Assembly: GCF_030381805.1 (NCBI RefSeq)
Contig: NZ_JAUDRH010000009.1
Location: forward strand, 62,001 to 126,000
DNA from: Chlorogloeopsis sp. ULAP01
GTDB lineage: Bacteria; Cyanobacteriota; Cyanobacteriia; Cyanobacteriales; Nostocaceae
Direction: 5' to 3'
DNA: 64,000 nucleotides
The notes below the pieces were generated by a model that had not been told where the DNA came from, searched no databases, and was given only the letters and a program-made list of their open reading frames with translations. A program made the position numbers and the translations under genes. Of this stretch, positions 25,505 through 35,243 are shown one piece after another. Each line of letters begins with the position of its first letter. The stretch's first letter is position 1.

Positions 25505-25987
25505 TTATCTACGAGTTGGCAGAAGATTTTTATTAGCTAGATATTCATAGATATCTTTAGGCTTGAGTTTACACAAATCCTTTGCTAAGTCTTGAATTTG
25601 CAAATTTTTAGGTAGTAAAGGAGCAACTACCTCCCGCAGAACTCCTAAAATATGTGGTTCTGCTATCAACAGCAATCTCTGGATGGGCTTGCTCTTATTT
25701 ATATTGATAATTTCATTAGCGATCGCTCCAGCAAAGCGCCGTTCAAATTCATTCAGATGCTCTTGACGCCCATCATCATAAGCATGGGCTTGGCTACCTT
25801 GTCCTTGATTACGTCCAGTTTTGACACTTGCCCAAAGTTCCTTACCCTGTAATTCCTTAACTGGATTGAATAAACTTTTATGTTCAACTAAATTGGGGCC
25901 AGATTCATATTCCGGTAATTCCGGCTGTTCTAAAGTCAAAAATCTTGCTCTGGTTCCATTAATAACAGCAACCAATACCTGATTCAT
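25505..25987 (-). CDS. Host-attachment-like protein (baeRF-type fold)
   Basis: A 160-residue protein similar to proteins annotated as required for attachment to host cells, related to archaeal release-factor-like (baeRF) domains. The visible pattern is an N-terminal strand VLVAVINGTRARFLTLEQPE, a central His/Asp-rich loop (QAHAYDDGRQEHLNEFERRF) and a C-terminal Rossmann-like part (RLLLIAEPHILGVLREVV, then DLCKLKPKDIYEYLA). There is no signal peptide, so it acts in the cytoplasm despite its family name; a role in translation or stress has been suggested for such folds. It converges with the SLH-fasciclin gene and is probably monocistronic. Confidence 0.78.
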   Translation of the reverse strand: MNQVLVAVINGTRARFLTLEQPELPEYESGPNLVEHKSLFNPVKELQGKELWASVKTGRNQGQGSQAHAYDDGRQEHLNEFERRFAGAIANEIININKSKPIQRLLLIAEPHILGVLREVVAPLLPKNLQIQDLAKDLCKLKPKDIYEYLANKNLLPTRR

Positions 25988-26305
25988 TTGTTTACCCCCT
26001 AATTTCTGGTGGGGAATTAACAGTCAAAGCAATATTCAAGGATGAAAGTTTTTATCTTTGTACTCATCCTATCTTGGGAAAACTACCTCAAGGGAGTCAC
26101 TAGACTTTTGCTTGAGTTCACACGCTTAACCATATCTTAGTAATAGCAGAAAAACCTGAGAAAGATGTGAGGAAAAGAAGTTCTAGGATTGAAAAATTTA
26201 TTTTTGATTTAACTAAGAGTTAGTTTTTGACTGACTTGGAGAAAGGTAGATGGCAGTAGGAGGAATCATTACTGCGAAGAGTAAAGCCAATCCCTGATAC
26301 CCACC
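25988..26305. other. Spacer
   Basis: About 320 AT-rich bases between the beta-glucosidase stop and the start of the host-attachment-like gene. No repeat, RNA or small gene recognised. Confidence 0.4.
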
Positions 26306-27679
26306 TTAAACTACTCTGCGTTGATGAATACACTCTGCATACCAATCAAAACTGGCTTTGGGGATACGGTTTTGTGTGCTGTAGTCTGTGTATATAATTC
26401 CGAAGCGTCGGGAGTAGCCCCACGCCCACTCAAAGTTATCCATCAGAGTCCAAAGAAAGTACCCTTTTAAAGAATAGCCTTCACTAATGGCTCGGCTAGC
26501 TGACTTTAGATGCTGTCGCAAGTACATAATGCGATCAGTATCAATAACTTCACCTTTTGCATTCACTTCATCTTCTGCTGCACAGCCATTTTCAGTAATA
26601 AATACAGGTAAGTTTCTTTGTCCTAAAGTTTCATTGACATGGCGAACACCCCAGTAAATACTCTCAGGTAAGATGTTGAGCCAAGGCATATGCATACGCG
26701 GATAGCCTTTGGGCAAATCGAGCAGTTCGTATCCTCTTTCATTCTCAACAGCACGAACATAAGTGCCTGTATAAATATTTAAACCAAGAGCGTCAAGGGG
26801 CTGGTGAATGATTTCCAAATCACCAGACTTAATATCAGGAGCATTTTTTCCTAACTCCTCAAGCATGACTGGGCTGTAATCACCTGTAAGAACGGGAAAT
26901 ATAATACCTCCATTTTGAAAACAGGTGTGGAGGGCTTTTTTTGCCGCCGTAATATGGATAACAGACTCGTTAATTGGAACTGTAACGCCGAAGTTATCTA
27001 CCAAAGCCACGTGACAAGGGGTGGATGAAGCAGCACGGATGGCTTGGCAACCTAAACCATGGGCAAGTAAAGCGTGGTGAGAAGTCTGCCAAACTTCCTT
27101 TTGACTATTGACACGTTTACCTGGAGCATGAGGGGGATTGGCTTCTATTCCATACCCCATGTGGGTAAAGCAAGGAATTTCGTTGATTGTCATCCAATGA
27201 GTAATGCGATCGCCCAACCGACTAACAATCGCACTCACATAATCAGCAAAATCAAAAGCCATCTGCCGACTTTGCCAGGAGCCATACAAATCTTCCAGAG
27301 CTTGAGGGCTATCCCAATGAAACAAGGTAGCGTGGGGTGTAATGCCTGCTTCGAGTAGACAATCTACTAAGCGCTTGTAAAAATCAACACCCTCTTCATT
27401 AACCTTACCACGTCCATCAGGAATTATACGAGGCCAGGCAATACTAAAGCGGTAGTTTTTAATACCTAATTTAACCATCAACTGCACATCAGTTTGATAG
27501 CGATGGTAATGATCGCAAGCAAACTCACCAGTATCGCCATTTACAACTCTTCCGGGTGTAGCGCTAAAAGTATCCCAAACGCTAGGTTTACGCCCTCCCT
27601 CCGCGATCGCTCCTTCAATTTGATAAGAAGCAGTAGCAACGCCCCAGCAAAAATCTTCTGGAAATTGGTTTTGATTCAT
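26306..27679 (-). CDS. Beta-glucosidase, glycoside hydrolase family 1
   Basis: A 457-residue cytoplasmic TIM-barrel enzyme that hydrolyses beta-glucosides such as cellobiose with retention. The GH1 N-terminal signature FCWGVATASYQIEGA is present. The acid/base Glu is in the barrel-strand-4 motif, here TINEIP rather than the usual T-x-NEP. The nucleophile Glu is in VFITENGCA. The substrate-binding WTLMDNFEWAWGYS near the C-terminus is intact. Full family length and no signal peptide point to intracellular sugar salvage. It lies 223 bases downstream of the CHAT-TPR gene; the spacer holds repeat-like filler. Confidence 0.95.
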   Translation of the reverse strand: MNQNQFPEDFCWGVATASYQIEGAIAEGGRKPSVWDTFSATPGRVVNGDTGEFACDHYHRYQTDVQLMVKLGIKNYRFSIAWPRIIPDGRGKVNEEGVDFYKRLVDCLLEAGITPHATLFHWDSPQALEDLYGSWQSRQMAFDFADYVSAIVSRLGDRITHWMTINEIPCFTHMGYGIEANPPHAPGKRVNSQKEVWQTSHHALLAHGLGCQAIRAASSTPCHVALVDNFGVTVPINESVIHITAAKKALHTCFQNGGIIFPVLTGDYSPVMLEELGKNAPDIKSGDLEIIHQPLDALGLNIYTGTYVRAVENERGYELLDLPKGYPRMHMPWLNILPESIYWGVRHVNETLGQRNLPVFITENGCAAEDEVNAKGEVIDTDRIMYLRQHLKSASRAISEGYSLKGYFLWTLMDNFEWAWGYSRRFGIIYTDYSTQNRIPKASFDWYAECIHQRRVV

Positions 27680-27902
27680 ATTGATTTCCCCTCTCCACGG
27701 CTGTGCCTACCCTGTGGGAAAGCCTACCACCGACACGGAGGAAAACTCCGCATGGAGATGCCTCCCCTTTTTGAAAATACCAAAACTCAAGGTCAAGTGG
27801 TAGTTAGCGATACATTAGCGTTACATAGATTAAAGCAAAAGACAGGAAAAAATAGATAAATGATGTAAAGATTTTCTCCTTGTCAACGGATATTAAGGGT
27901 AT

Positions 27903-30440
27903 TTACAGCCAATTACCCGAAATGATAAACGGCGCCCAATAATAAGGATGGGCATATTTTTTTCCTAAAGCTATTAGATCTTGTTGCGCTTTTTGTAAAG
28001 CTTCTGCTTTACTCAATCCAAGATTGTGCCAGTTTTGATAAAAGTTTGTGATCAATGTTACGGTTGCAGCATCGTTTACTGCCCATAAGGAAGCTAAACT
28101 GCTTTTTACGCCTGCTAATATTGCTATGCTGGCTAAACCAAGATTAGTACTGTTACCTCCCCTAGCGGTTTCACAAGCGGTGAGTACCAATAAATCTACT
28201 GAATTATGGTTGCTCAATGTATTGTGAATCATATTGTATAAGTCAGTAACCGAGAGTTTGTCATTATCACCAGTAACGAGAAAGGTATCTTCAGGAATGA
28301 AGCTAAATTCGCCATGAGTCGCAATATGAATAATTGGATAAATACCTTGGCGTATTTCTGCATATAGGCGATCGCGTGTAAAATTCTCATCTAACAACTG
28401 CTTGCCATCTGGAATTATATTCAGAACCTGGTTAATTTCTTTTTTGACGTTAATCAAAGCTTGATATTTTTGATTGTCAACGATCGCATCTTTAGTTAAA
28501 CCTACAGCTAGCACTCGTAATTTTTTAGGCTTGGTGGGAAGTGGAGGTGTCAGACTAATACTAGAGCTAGTTGTGATCGCATACTTTTGAATTAAAAACT
28601 GCTTGCCATTATGCAAAGCTCCCATCGGCACACTGTGGAAAAGCCCATCCGGAATAAAAACTAGAGTTTTGATATGCAATGACTCTAAATCTTTTTCAAA
28701 AGCACGAATCATCAAGTCATATAACCTTTGTGCTTGACCTCGATTGTAAATTATGTCACTACGTTTCTCTAGCCCAATCCGAAATTTATTGATTTCATCT
28801 TTTAGGCTTTGACTATCGAGTTGTATCCATTTAAATTTAATTTCACCGTTAGGCAGATAAACTATAATAGCAGTACGCTCGTCTTGGATTATAGACCAAA
28901 TTACTGCTGTATTTTTATTAATTTTCAAATCTAATTTTGTTTGCCCAAGTGTTCTGAAAAGAGAATCTTGATTAAAAGATTTTTGCAATTCTCTAATTTT
29001 TAAAGCGTCAATAATATTGAGTATAGAGTTAAGATTATATCTAGGATTGTTAATACTACCTATTTGACTTATTTCACTTTCTTCTAAATTTAATCGGAGT
29101 GCTATTAACTCACGATAGATTTTTTCTATAGTGTGGTTGTGATTGATGTGCAAATTGGGATGATTAATCGCTATGGGATTGTGGATACTGTTAAAAGTAG
29201 CAATAGCTTGCTCGTAAGCGGCAATTGCTTCCACTAGGCGATGTTGTGCTTTTAATATTCTTCCAGCTTGCCATTCCCATAAATATAAACTATCTTGAGC
29301 GTTCAATTTTGTATTTGCAGCTTGTTGTGCTTGTCGAGTTATATTTAACGCTTGCTGATAATTCTGGCGACATTCATAAATATGAGCAAGATAACCTAAG
29401 GCAAAAGATAAAGCACGCTGATAGTGTGAACTTTGAGAAATTGAGATAGCTTGTGTAAGTAATTCTAGGGCTTGAGGTTCTCCTTGAGATGCTGGACATT
29501 CATTCAAAAACGAAGTTTTTTTAAAAGGAAGAAATTGTATAAGATGAGCTAATTCAATTGCAGCATATACTTTCTGACGGGAATTTGGTAAACGCTCTAA
29601 TAATTGTAAAGCTAGTTTCAATTTAGCAATAGCCAAGTTTGATTTTCTAATCCGAAATGCAGGAGGAATAGAGTTGAGTAGTATATGTATCTCACGGAGT
29701 CTATCTTGCTTTTTTCGAGCAAGATTCAAACTATTGTTAAAGTATTCTAATGCTTCTAAATCGTATTCCCAACCTTGTTTAGTGAAAACATCGGCTTCGT
29801 CATTATCGCCTGCTTCTAATGCTGAAGAAGCACGATTGTAATTAAGCAAAGCTAGACTAATATAAGTACTTCCTAATTGATTTACAGCAAAATTATAATG
29901 AGTTGAATTATCAATAACTTGAGCAATTTTAATACTAGATTTTAGATCAACAATTGCTTGCTTATAATCGCCTTGCAGCCGATAAGCTTCTCCTCGGTTA
30001 CCTAAAGCCGCCGCTTCTAGAGAATCATCATTGCAAACACGAGCAATCTGCAAAGCACTTTCAGAAAGAATAATCGCCTTCTCTGGTTTTCCTAAACTAT
30101 TGTATGCTTGAGCTTGTTTAATTAGTATTTGCCCTACATTCAACCAGTGATTGGTTCGACGATAATAAGCGATCGCTTGCTCCCAATTTGTGATCGCAGC
30201 TTGAAAATTTCCCCTGTCGTATTGTTGATTACCTTGCTCTAATAATTGACTAGCATCTACAGACACATCAGATAAGTGCGAAGACATACTTTTAAGTGTC
30301 AATTGTGCTGTAGCTAGTTCGTATCTTCCCTGCCAATGCGGTAGCGGTAAATTTACCAGACATAGGCTGGATGTAAAAAAGAATAAAAATAATAATTTCA
30401 ATAAGCGACGGACACTAGATGTCCGATATCTGCCTAGCAT
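27903..30440 (-). CDS. TPR repeat protein with C-terminal CHAT (caspase-like) protease domain
   Basis: An 845-residue protein. An N-terminal hydrophobic segment (~12-31, LLKLLFLFFFTSSLCLVNL) acts as a signal or anchor. At least five TPR-like repeats follow (~65-420; e.g. GKPEKAIILSESALQIAR, GDYKQAIVDLKSSIKIAQ). The CHAT domain spans ~530-845, with the His/Cys dyad in IIHIATHGEFSF (His709) and VLTACETARGG (Cys756). The catalytic residues are present, so a cysteine peptidase is predicted. CHAT-TPR proteins are abundant in filamentous cyanobacteria; some CHAT proteases elsewhere act in defence or cell death, but exported versions are of unknown role. No defence partner is adjacent. Confidence 0.92.
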   Translation of the reverse strand: MLGRYRTSSVRRLLKLLFLFFFTSSLCLVNLPLPHWQGRYELATAQLTLKSMSSHLSDVSVDASQLLEQGNQQYDRGNFQAAITNWEQAIAYYRRTNHWLNVGQILIKQAQAYNSLGKPEKAIILSESALQIARVCNDDSLEAAALGNRGEAYRLQGDYKQAIVDLKSSIKIAQVIDNSTHYNFAVNQLGSTYISLALLNYNRASSALEAGDNDEADVFTKQGWEYDLEALEYFNNSLNLARKKQDRLREIHILLNSIPPAFRIRKSNLAIAKLKLALQLLERLPNSRQKVYAAIELAHLIQFLPFKKTSFLNECPASQGEPQALELLTQAISISQSSHYQRALSFALGYLAHIYECRQNYQQALNITRQAQQAANTKLNAQDSLYLWEWQAGRILKAQHRLVEAIAAYEQAIATFNSIHNPIAINHPNLHINHNHTIEKIYRELIALRLNLEESEISQIGSINNPRYNLNSILNIIDALKIRELQKSFNQDSLFRTLGQTKLDLKINKNTAVIWSIIQDERTAIIVYLPNGEIKFKWIQLDSQSLKDEINKFRIGLEKRSDIIYNRGQAQRLYDLMIRAFEKDLESLHIKTLVFIPDGLFHSVPMGALHNGKQFLIQKYAITTSSSISLTPPLPTKPKKLRVLAVGLTKDAIVDNQKYQALINVKKEINQVLNIIPDGKQLLDENFTRDRLYAEIRQGIYPIIHIATHGEFSFIPEDTFLVTGDNDKLSVTDLYNMIHNTLSNHNSVDLLVLTACETARGGNSTNLGLASIAILAGVKSSLASLWAVNDAATVTLITNFYQNWHNLGLSKAEALQKAQQDLIALGKKYAHPYYWAPFIISGNWL

Positions 30441-30909
30441 AAAAGCTGTTTTGGTAGATTGTTAACAAAGTTGCTTCTTTTAGATACAGAAAGTTAGCTG
30501 TATTTTCCGTTAAACCATTTTTTTAATCTAACGTCTCACTTCCGAAGAGATACTGAGAATTTATAAATATTGCGTAAATCAATTATTTGTCATGACAAAA
30601 CTTTTTCTAGATACTGAAATGTATAATCTTTGTCATTTGAGTTTCTGTACCAGGACAGATACTACACAAAAATATATAAATCAACTTATTGATTCATAAA
30701 ACTGTAAATATGCTTTTAATATCATCTGTTTTCCAGCAAGCTAAAATTGTGAGGTAAAATCGAAGACTCATATCATTGAGCATTATTTTTAAAGCAGACA
30801 GTTACAGTTATGTAAAAAATACACAACCATCTTGATGAAAACCTTTCTTTCCTAGCCCCTATTCCAAGACAGATTTAATGTAGTTTCAAAGACGAAGATA
30901 TCTAGAAGT
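30441..30909. other. Divergent promoter region
   Basis: About 470 AT-rich bases between the CHAT-TPR gene and the divergent deacetylase gene. It must hold both promoters; no clear operator or RNA seen. Confidence 0.4.
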
Positions 30910-31827
30910 ATGTTGCCAGTCATCTATTCTGATGAATTTCTGGAACACAAAACTGGATACCTCCATCCAGAAAAGCCAGAGCGTTTGAGTGCTATTACTA
31001 CCGCCTTAAAAGCAGCAGTGTTTGCTTCTAAAATTGAATGGCGATCGCCCACACCAGTTGACAAGCGTCTATTAATACCTTTGCTTTTGGAGGTACACAC
31101 CCAAAACTACATTCAAAAAGTTCAGGAAATCGCTTCTAGTGGAGGTGGTTTTTTGGATACAGACACTGCTGTTTCTCCCCGCAGCTATGATGTAGCATTG
31201 TTAGCAGTGAGTGCCTGGTTGGATGGAGTGAATATTGTACTAGAAACTGGCAATCCAGCTTTTGTCATGGCCCGTCCACCAGGACATCATGCGGAAAAAG
31301 ATTATGGCATGGGTTTTTGCTTATTTGCCAATGCGGCGATCGCTGCTTTACATGCCTTAACACAGCCAGGCATTAACCGAGTGGCTATTTTAGATTGGGA
31401 TGTGCATCATGGTAATGGCACCCAAGCAATTGTGGAAACTAATTCCCAAATAGCTTATTGCTCCATGCATCAGTATCCCTGCTATCCAGGTACTGGCAAA
31501 GTTTCAGAAAGAGGTTTTCACAATAACGTCTTGAATTTGCCCATTCCTCCCGGCAGCGATATTGGTATATATCAACCTGTGTTTGAAAAAAAGGTAATAC
31601 CTTTTTTAGTAGACTTTCAGCCAGATTTGTTGATTGTTAGTGCTGGTTATGATGCCAATGCTGCCGATCCATTAGCAATGATTAATTTGCAACCACAAGA
31701 TTACGGTTTATTCACCGATTATTGTTTGGGAATTACTCGGAAAATTCTGTTTGGATTAGAAGGTGGCTACGATTTAGCAGCACTTTCGCGATCAGTTGTG
31801 GCGACAATCGAACGGTGTTTAGTTTAA
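30910..31827 (+). CDS. Histone-deacetylase-like amidohydrolase (AcuC/HDAC family)
   Basis: A 305-residue zinc amidohydrolase of the arginase/deacetylase fold. Motifs: the active-site RPPGHHAEKDYGMGFCLFAN with the paired catalytic His, ILDWDVHHGNGTQ giving the Asp and His metal ligands, VSAGYDANAADP giving the second Asp ligand, and the closing Gly-rich loop LEGGYDLAALS. All ligands are present and the length matches bacterial class II-like HDACs. Possible substrates are acetyl-lysine proteins or acetylpolyamines. It stands alone on the plus strand, with long spacers on both sides. Confidence 0.94.
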   Translation: MLPVIYSDEFLEHKTGYLHPEKPERLSAITTALKAAVFASKIEWRSPTPVDKRLLIPLLLEVHTQNYIQKVQEIASSGGGFLDTDTAVSPRSYDVALLAVSAWLDGVNIVLETGNPAFVMARPPGHHAEKDYGMGFCLFANAAIAALHALTQPGINRVAILDWDVHHGNGTQAIVETNSQIAYCSMHQYPCYPGTGKVSERGFHNNVLNLPIPPGSDIGIYQPVFEKKVIPFLVDFQPDLLIVSAGYDANAADPLAMINLQPQDYGLFTDYCLGITRKILFGLEGGYDLAALSRSVVATIERCLV

Positions 31828-32482
31828 CCCACAACAACAATAGTCGTAGATATTGTAAAGAAATATTTAGATAGAACCACTCTAACTTTCTCCTCTGACT
31901 GAGTTCGCTGGGAGTTTTTGTGTTCAAGTTTTAAATTTCAGTATATTTCTATTAGAAGTGTAATGTTTGTTTCAAAATCCAAACAAAATTAGTACATTAT
32001 AGTAATTTCGGGAGCAAAATATTTTATCAATCATTTATTTTAATGAATGTCTTATAAACAACTAAGTATGTAAGAGATAAATAGTTATTTTCCCAACGGT
32101 TCCCTAAAGAGATTAATTGTTTTCTCGCTAATTTATATAGTTCTAGACAGCTAGCAAAACGAATAGATAAATAACTTGATTGTCAAAATTTCATCATCGT
32201 ATTTAAGTAGTCATATGTTATCTAAACATACTAAAATTCTCAAATAAATCTAAGTAATTTACAGGATGCTTAATTTTGACTGTAGCTTTAACTTTTATCT
32301 ATCACTTTACAAAAGATTAGCAATAACTTGTCTAATCTTTCAAAAGAAAAGTCCACGCCTTCTCGCTAAAGACCTAAAGTTTTGTTAAGATGCATATGCT
32401 AGTACTTTAAAGAGCGAAAAACAGCTATTAGGGTGTGGAGAGATAAATAGTACCAGCAAAATCGAGTTCAGAAGAGCAAGCT
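31828..32482. other. Spacer before the small membrane protein
   Basis: About 650 AT-rich bases without a convincing gene. A promoter-like pair (TTGTTA near 32374, TATGCT about 17 bases on) precedes the 53-residue gene at 32483. No RNA recognised. Confidence 0.45.
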
Positions 32483-32644
32483 ATGACTACCTACATTTTC
32501 TTCGACGATGCCCTCCGGATGCTTGTCAATGCCTTTTTAATCTCAGCAGTTATGCTAATTGCAGCTTCCGGTATTGGTTTGGCAGTTATTGAAACAATGG
32601 AAAGAACAGGTGTTCGTCAAACCTCTCCCAAGCAGCTCCGTTAA
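32483..32644 (+). CDS. Small single-span membrane protein, 53 residues
   Basis: ATG at 32483 (MTTYIFFDDALRML) to TAA at 32644. A central hydrophobic stretch of ~22 residues (VNAFLISAVMLIAASGIGLA) is flanked by an acidic N-terminus and a basic tail (MERTGVRQTSPKQLR), a topology typical of small thylakoid or plasma-membrane proteins. A promoter-like sequence lies ~90 bases upstream and the TerB-like gene follows after ~190 bases on the same strand. I cannot match it to any named photosystem subunit. The sharp hydrophobic profile and the Ala/Gly-containing helix make it look like a real gene. Confidence 0.62.
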   Translation: MTTYIFFDDALRMLVNAFLISAVMLIAASGIGLAVIETMERTGVRQTSPKQLR

Positions 32645-32831
32645 CTGCAAACGAAAAAATTAACATATTGTTGGAAATTGTTGGAAACCATTGAGTGCTT
32701 CTGTTTGCTAGGCGACAAACCTGGGAACACTAAATACTGAAAGTCTCAAAGCGTTGTATTATTTACCAGAATGTCAGGAAGACATTAGTAGTTTTACCGC
32801 TACGGAGACACTATGATCGGAGCAAACTACA

Positions 32832-33278
32832 ATGGATTCACTCGACAAGATGTCTGGCATAAGAAGCTTACTTGAAAACGGACTAAGTCCAGAAGAAGCT
32901 TTTACTGCTATTGCCCTGGCTACAATTGCCTCAGATGGTTATCCTTCCCAAGAGGAGGCACGTGCTATCTTATCTGCACTATCTCGGATCAAGCTATTTA
33001 GAAGTTATTCTGACGAGATGATGAGCGAGATGCTTGATAAACTCCTCGTGATTTTGAGGCGTGAAGGTATTAATGCTTTGTTCAATACTGCCAAAGAGTC
33101 TTTGCCTCATGAATTGCGGGAAGCAGTCTTTGTAATCACTGCTGATTTGGTATTAGCTGATGGAATCGTGACTCAAGAAGAACAGGAATTCTTAAGCGAT
33201 TTATATCAAGCTCTGGGCATCACTACTGATATTGCCACACAAGTTGTACAAGTAATGTTGATTAAAAATCGGGGATAA
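32832..33278 (+). CDS. TerB-like protein
   Basis: A 148-residue all-helical protein resembling the TerB/tellurite-resistance fold. LSPEEAFTAIALATIASDGYPSQEE and a second half-repeat VFVITADLVLADGIVTQEEQE have the paired D-G-x(3-4)-E metal-type loops of TerB domains. It has no signal peptide. ATG at 32832; an internal Met at residue 7 is an alternative start. Cyanobacterial members are common and unlinked to tellurite; they may act in membrane stress. It follows the 53-residue membrane-protein gene on the same strand and may share its transcript. Confidence 0.85.
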   Translation: MDSLDKMSGIRSLLENGLSPEEAFTAIALATIASDGYPSQEEARAILSALSRIKLFRSYSDEMMSEMLDKLLVILRREGINALFNTAKESLPHELREAVFVITADLVLADGIVTQEEQEFLSDLYQALGITTDIATQVVQVMLIKNRG

Positions 33279-33561
33279 TCTCTGTTTAACATCCAAAATT
33301 TATTGTCAACCAGAGTAGGGTAACTTGGAAATGGCTAAACAGAGGAGGTGAGAGAAAACTTTTTTCTCCTACTCTCCCCGTAATACTATTTCGCTCTCAA
33401 ATGGCTAAAAATTTGCAAGCTCTTGAATAGAGAGTGAGGTAGGTGATTTTAGCTTTAATTTAAAGAACTGGTATAACTCCCACATCATTAATTTAAAACT
33501 ACTGATAAGGTTGAAATTTTTTGGCACTGCTTTGAAGATACTTTTGACAATTTGGTTGACA

Positions 33562-34170
33562 TTACCCAATTGGAGAATTACCAGGATTGACAGCATGAAT
33601 AAATTCACTACCAGATGCTGGAAATCCTCTTTTATAACAGGCTTCTTCTGGTTGCCCCCATCCCATTTGTAAAACGATTTCCAAAAAATGGGATTTTTCA
33701 AATGAACATAAACTAGCCCATTCTGTTCTTTTGGCTATTCTATCAACATCAACTTTCATAATCTGTTGATATTGTTTACCATGATTAACACTTAAATATA
33801 AGTCCATCTCGACAGTGACTGTATCCCAAAATTCTAAAATAGAATTTTTGGCAGCCTTGAGTATATCCAAATCATCAGATAAAGCAATCAACTGAGAATC
33901 TACTTCTGGATAGCGTAAGGTTTTACCTTTGACTGTCACCTCACGCCAGACGATACCAGAAACTTGATATTTCCTTTGATAATCGTGAATAGCGGCTTTA
34001 AAATCTTGATAGGCAGTAAATTTTTGTAGCCCATCGGTTCTGATAAATTGGTCAATTACAGGATTGCCAGAGACTTTTATCTCTAACTTCAAGCGATCGC
34101 CTTTTAAGCATGCCTGGCGTTCAATTGCCAAAATTTTGATTAGCTCCTCTGTAGTGTAAACCTTTGACAT
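33562..34170 (-). CDS. Conserved-looking protein of unknown function, 202 residues
   Basis: It has a soluble alpha/beta composition with no signal peptide or membrane span. Features include SKVYTTEELIKILAIERQAC at the N-terminus, several Tyr/Trp-rich segments (VSGIVWREVTVKGKTLRYPE) and an acidic helix (LSDDLDILKAAKNSILEFW). I do not recognise a family or catalytic motif. Good codon structure and HIP1 content support a real gene. It has the same orientation as the thioredoxin-like gene upstream but lies 163 bases downstream of it. A 98-codon frame overlapping its end (33405-33701) is judged a shadow. Confidence 0.6.
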   Translation of the reverse strand: MSKVYTTEELIKILAIERQACLKGDRLKLEIKVSGNPVIDQFIRTDGLQKFTAYQDFKAAIHDYQRKYQVSGIVWREVTVKGKTLRYPEVDSQLIALSDDLDILKAAKNSILEFWDTVTVEMDLYLSVNHGKQYQQIMKVDVDRIAKRTEWASLCSFEKSHFLEIVLQMGWGQPEEACYKRGFPASGSEFIHAVNPGNSPIG

Positions 34171-34333
34171 CAGAACACACTCTCTAAGTCATTGGCCATT
34201 AGTCATTCATTGCTTGTTGATTGTTAGTCGTTACCCTCCTACCTTGTTTAGATATTCTCCATTACGTTTATTTAAAATTTAGTATCAAATTCAACTAAAA
34301 AATAAGGCAGACAAAATGTGCCTGCCCCAAACA

Positions 34334-34921
34334 TTACTGAGTTAGCTCACTATTTAATTCATTAAAGGAACGACGTTTTAATTCTACTGATTCGGTACGA
34401 GGTAACAAATCGAACACGTCTCTGAATTTATCGTCTACTTGTTCAAATGGTACTTGCCCCTTTTTATTCAAGACTACCTGTCCTGATTGATTAAACACCA
34501 CTACTTGGGGAACATTGCCTGAGTAGTAATAACCAGGCTCCGTCGGCTCATAACTTTGTTTGGATATAATTGTATCTACATTAATCGGAATAATCTCAGC
34601 TACTCCGCCATAAAAAGCTTGTAGTTTAGAAACTACGATCGCATACTCTTTGCAATCACTGCTGTCATCCACATAAAAAACTAACAGTGCGGGTTTATGC
34701 TCTTTGAGTGCGGTTGCCAGTGTCGCTTTCGGGGGAACCAATGAACCATTACCAGCATAAACTACGAAGATATTTCCATCGTATCTGTCATCTTTAATAC
34801 CAGCGACTGCTGGTGTGGTGCTAAGGATGAACAGGCACGCAAGTAGCAAGCATCCAGAGAAAATGCGTCGCCAGTTAAAAACATTTTTGGGTAAAAATTG
34901 CAACTTTATGCCTTTCATCAA
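34334..34921 (-). CDS. Exported thioredoxin-fold protein, probable photosystem I accumulation factor
   Basis: A 195-residue protein. A signal peptide or anchor at ~18-41 (IFSGCLLLACLFILSTTPAVA) targets it to the thylakoid lumen or periplasm. The thioredoxin-like core has KPALLVFYVDDSSDCKEYAI, where the usual CxxC is reduced to one Cys (D-S-S-D-C), and VPQVVVFNQSGQVVLNKKGQ, the cis-Pro strand. It therefore lacks a normal redox pair. The layout matches what I remember of cyanobacterial proteins annotated as thylakoid photosystem I accumulation factors. That assignment is from memory of the family; the fold call is firmer. Confidence 0.7.
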   Translation of the reverse strand: MMKGIKLQFLPKNVFNWRRIFSGCLLLACLFILSTTPAVAGIKDDRYDGNIFVVYAGNGSLVPPKATLATALKEHKPALLVFYVDDSSDCKEYAIVVSKLQAFYGGVAEIIPINVDTIISKQSYEPTEPGYYYSGNVPQVVVFNQSGQVVLNKKGQVPFEQVDDKFRDVFDLLPRTESVELKRRSFNELNSELTQ

Positions 34922-35243
34922 AAGGAACCTTTAAAATTTTATTTCTTTGTAAGTTTTTACTGAACTATTTGATGACGTCTGCCATCAATTTTTAAGATAA
35001 CGCCTCTTAGGGGATTATCTCTCGAAAAGGTAAACAAACTAGGCGAGAATGAAACGGCAGACAGAAGGATAAGGGCAAGGGCATAAGGCAATGGGCATAA
35101 AAAATCCAATCCCCAATACTCAGTACCCGCTCCACTGATCCTCTTATGACTGGCTTTTTTACTAAGGATTCGCTAAACTCACAAAATTAAATTGGTAGCT
35201 ATCATCTGTAAATTAGCAATCACCAAAGCACTAGGGTACTGAT
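34922..35243. other. Divergent spacer
   Basis: Separates the thioredoxin-like gene and murT. It contains a filler tract (GGGCAAGGGCATAAGGCAAT near 35066) of the type dispersed elsewhere. No operator recognised. Confidence 0.4.

Noticed and set aside
27494..27859. 121-codon plus-strand frame at the beta-glucosidase start
   Set aside because: Antisense to GH1 and running into repeat filler; low-complexity shadow.
27903..30440. CHAT protease as part of a Craspase-type or gasdermin defence system
   Set aside because: It has an N-terminal export segment, and no gasdermin, gRAMP or CRISPR genes lie nearby.
33405..33701. 98-codon minus-strand frame overlapping the 202-residue unknown gene
   Set aside because: Overlaps the better frame and shows no domain; its non-overlapping part resembles AT-rich spacer translated.
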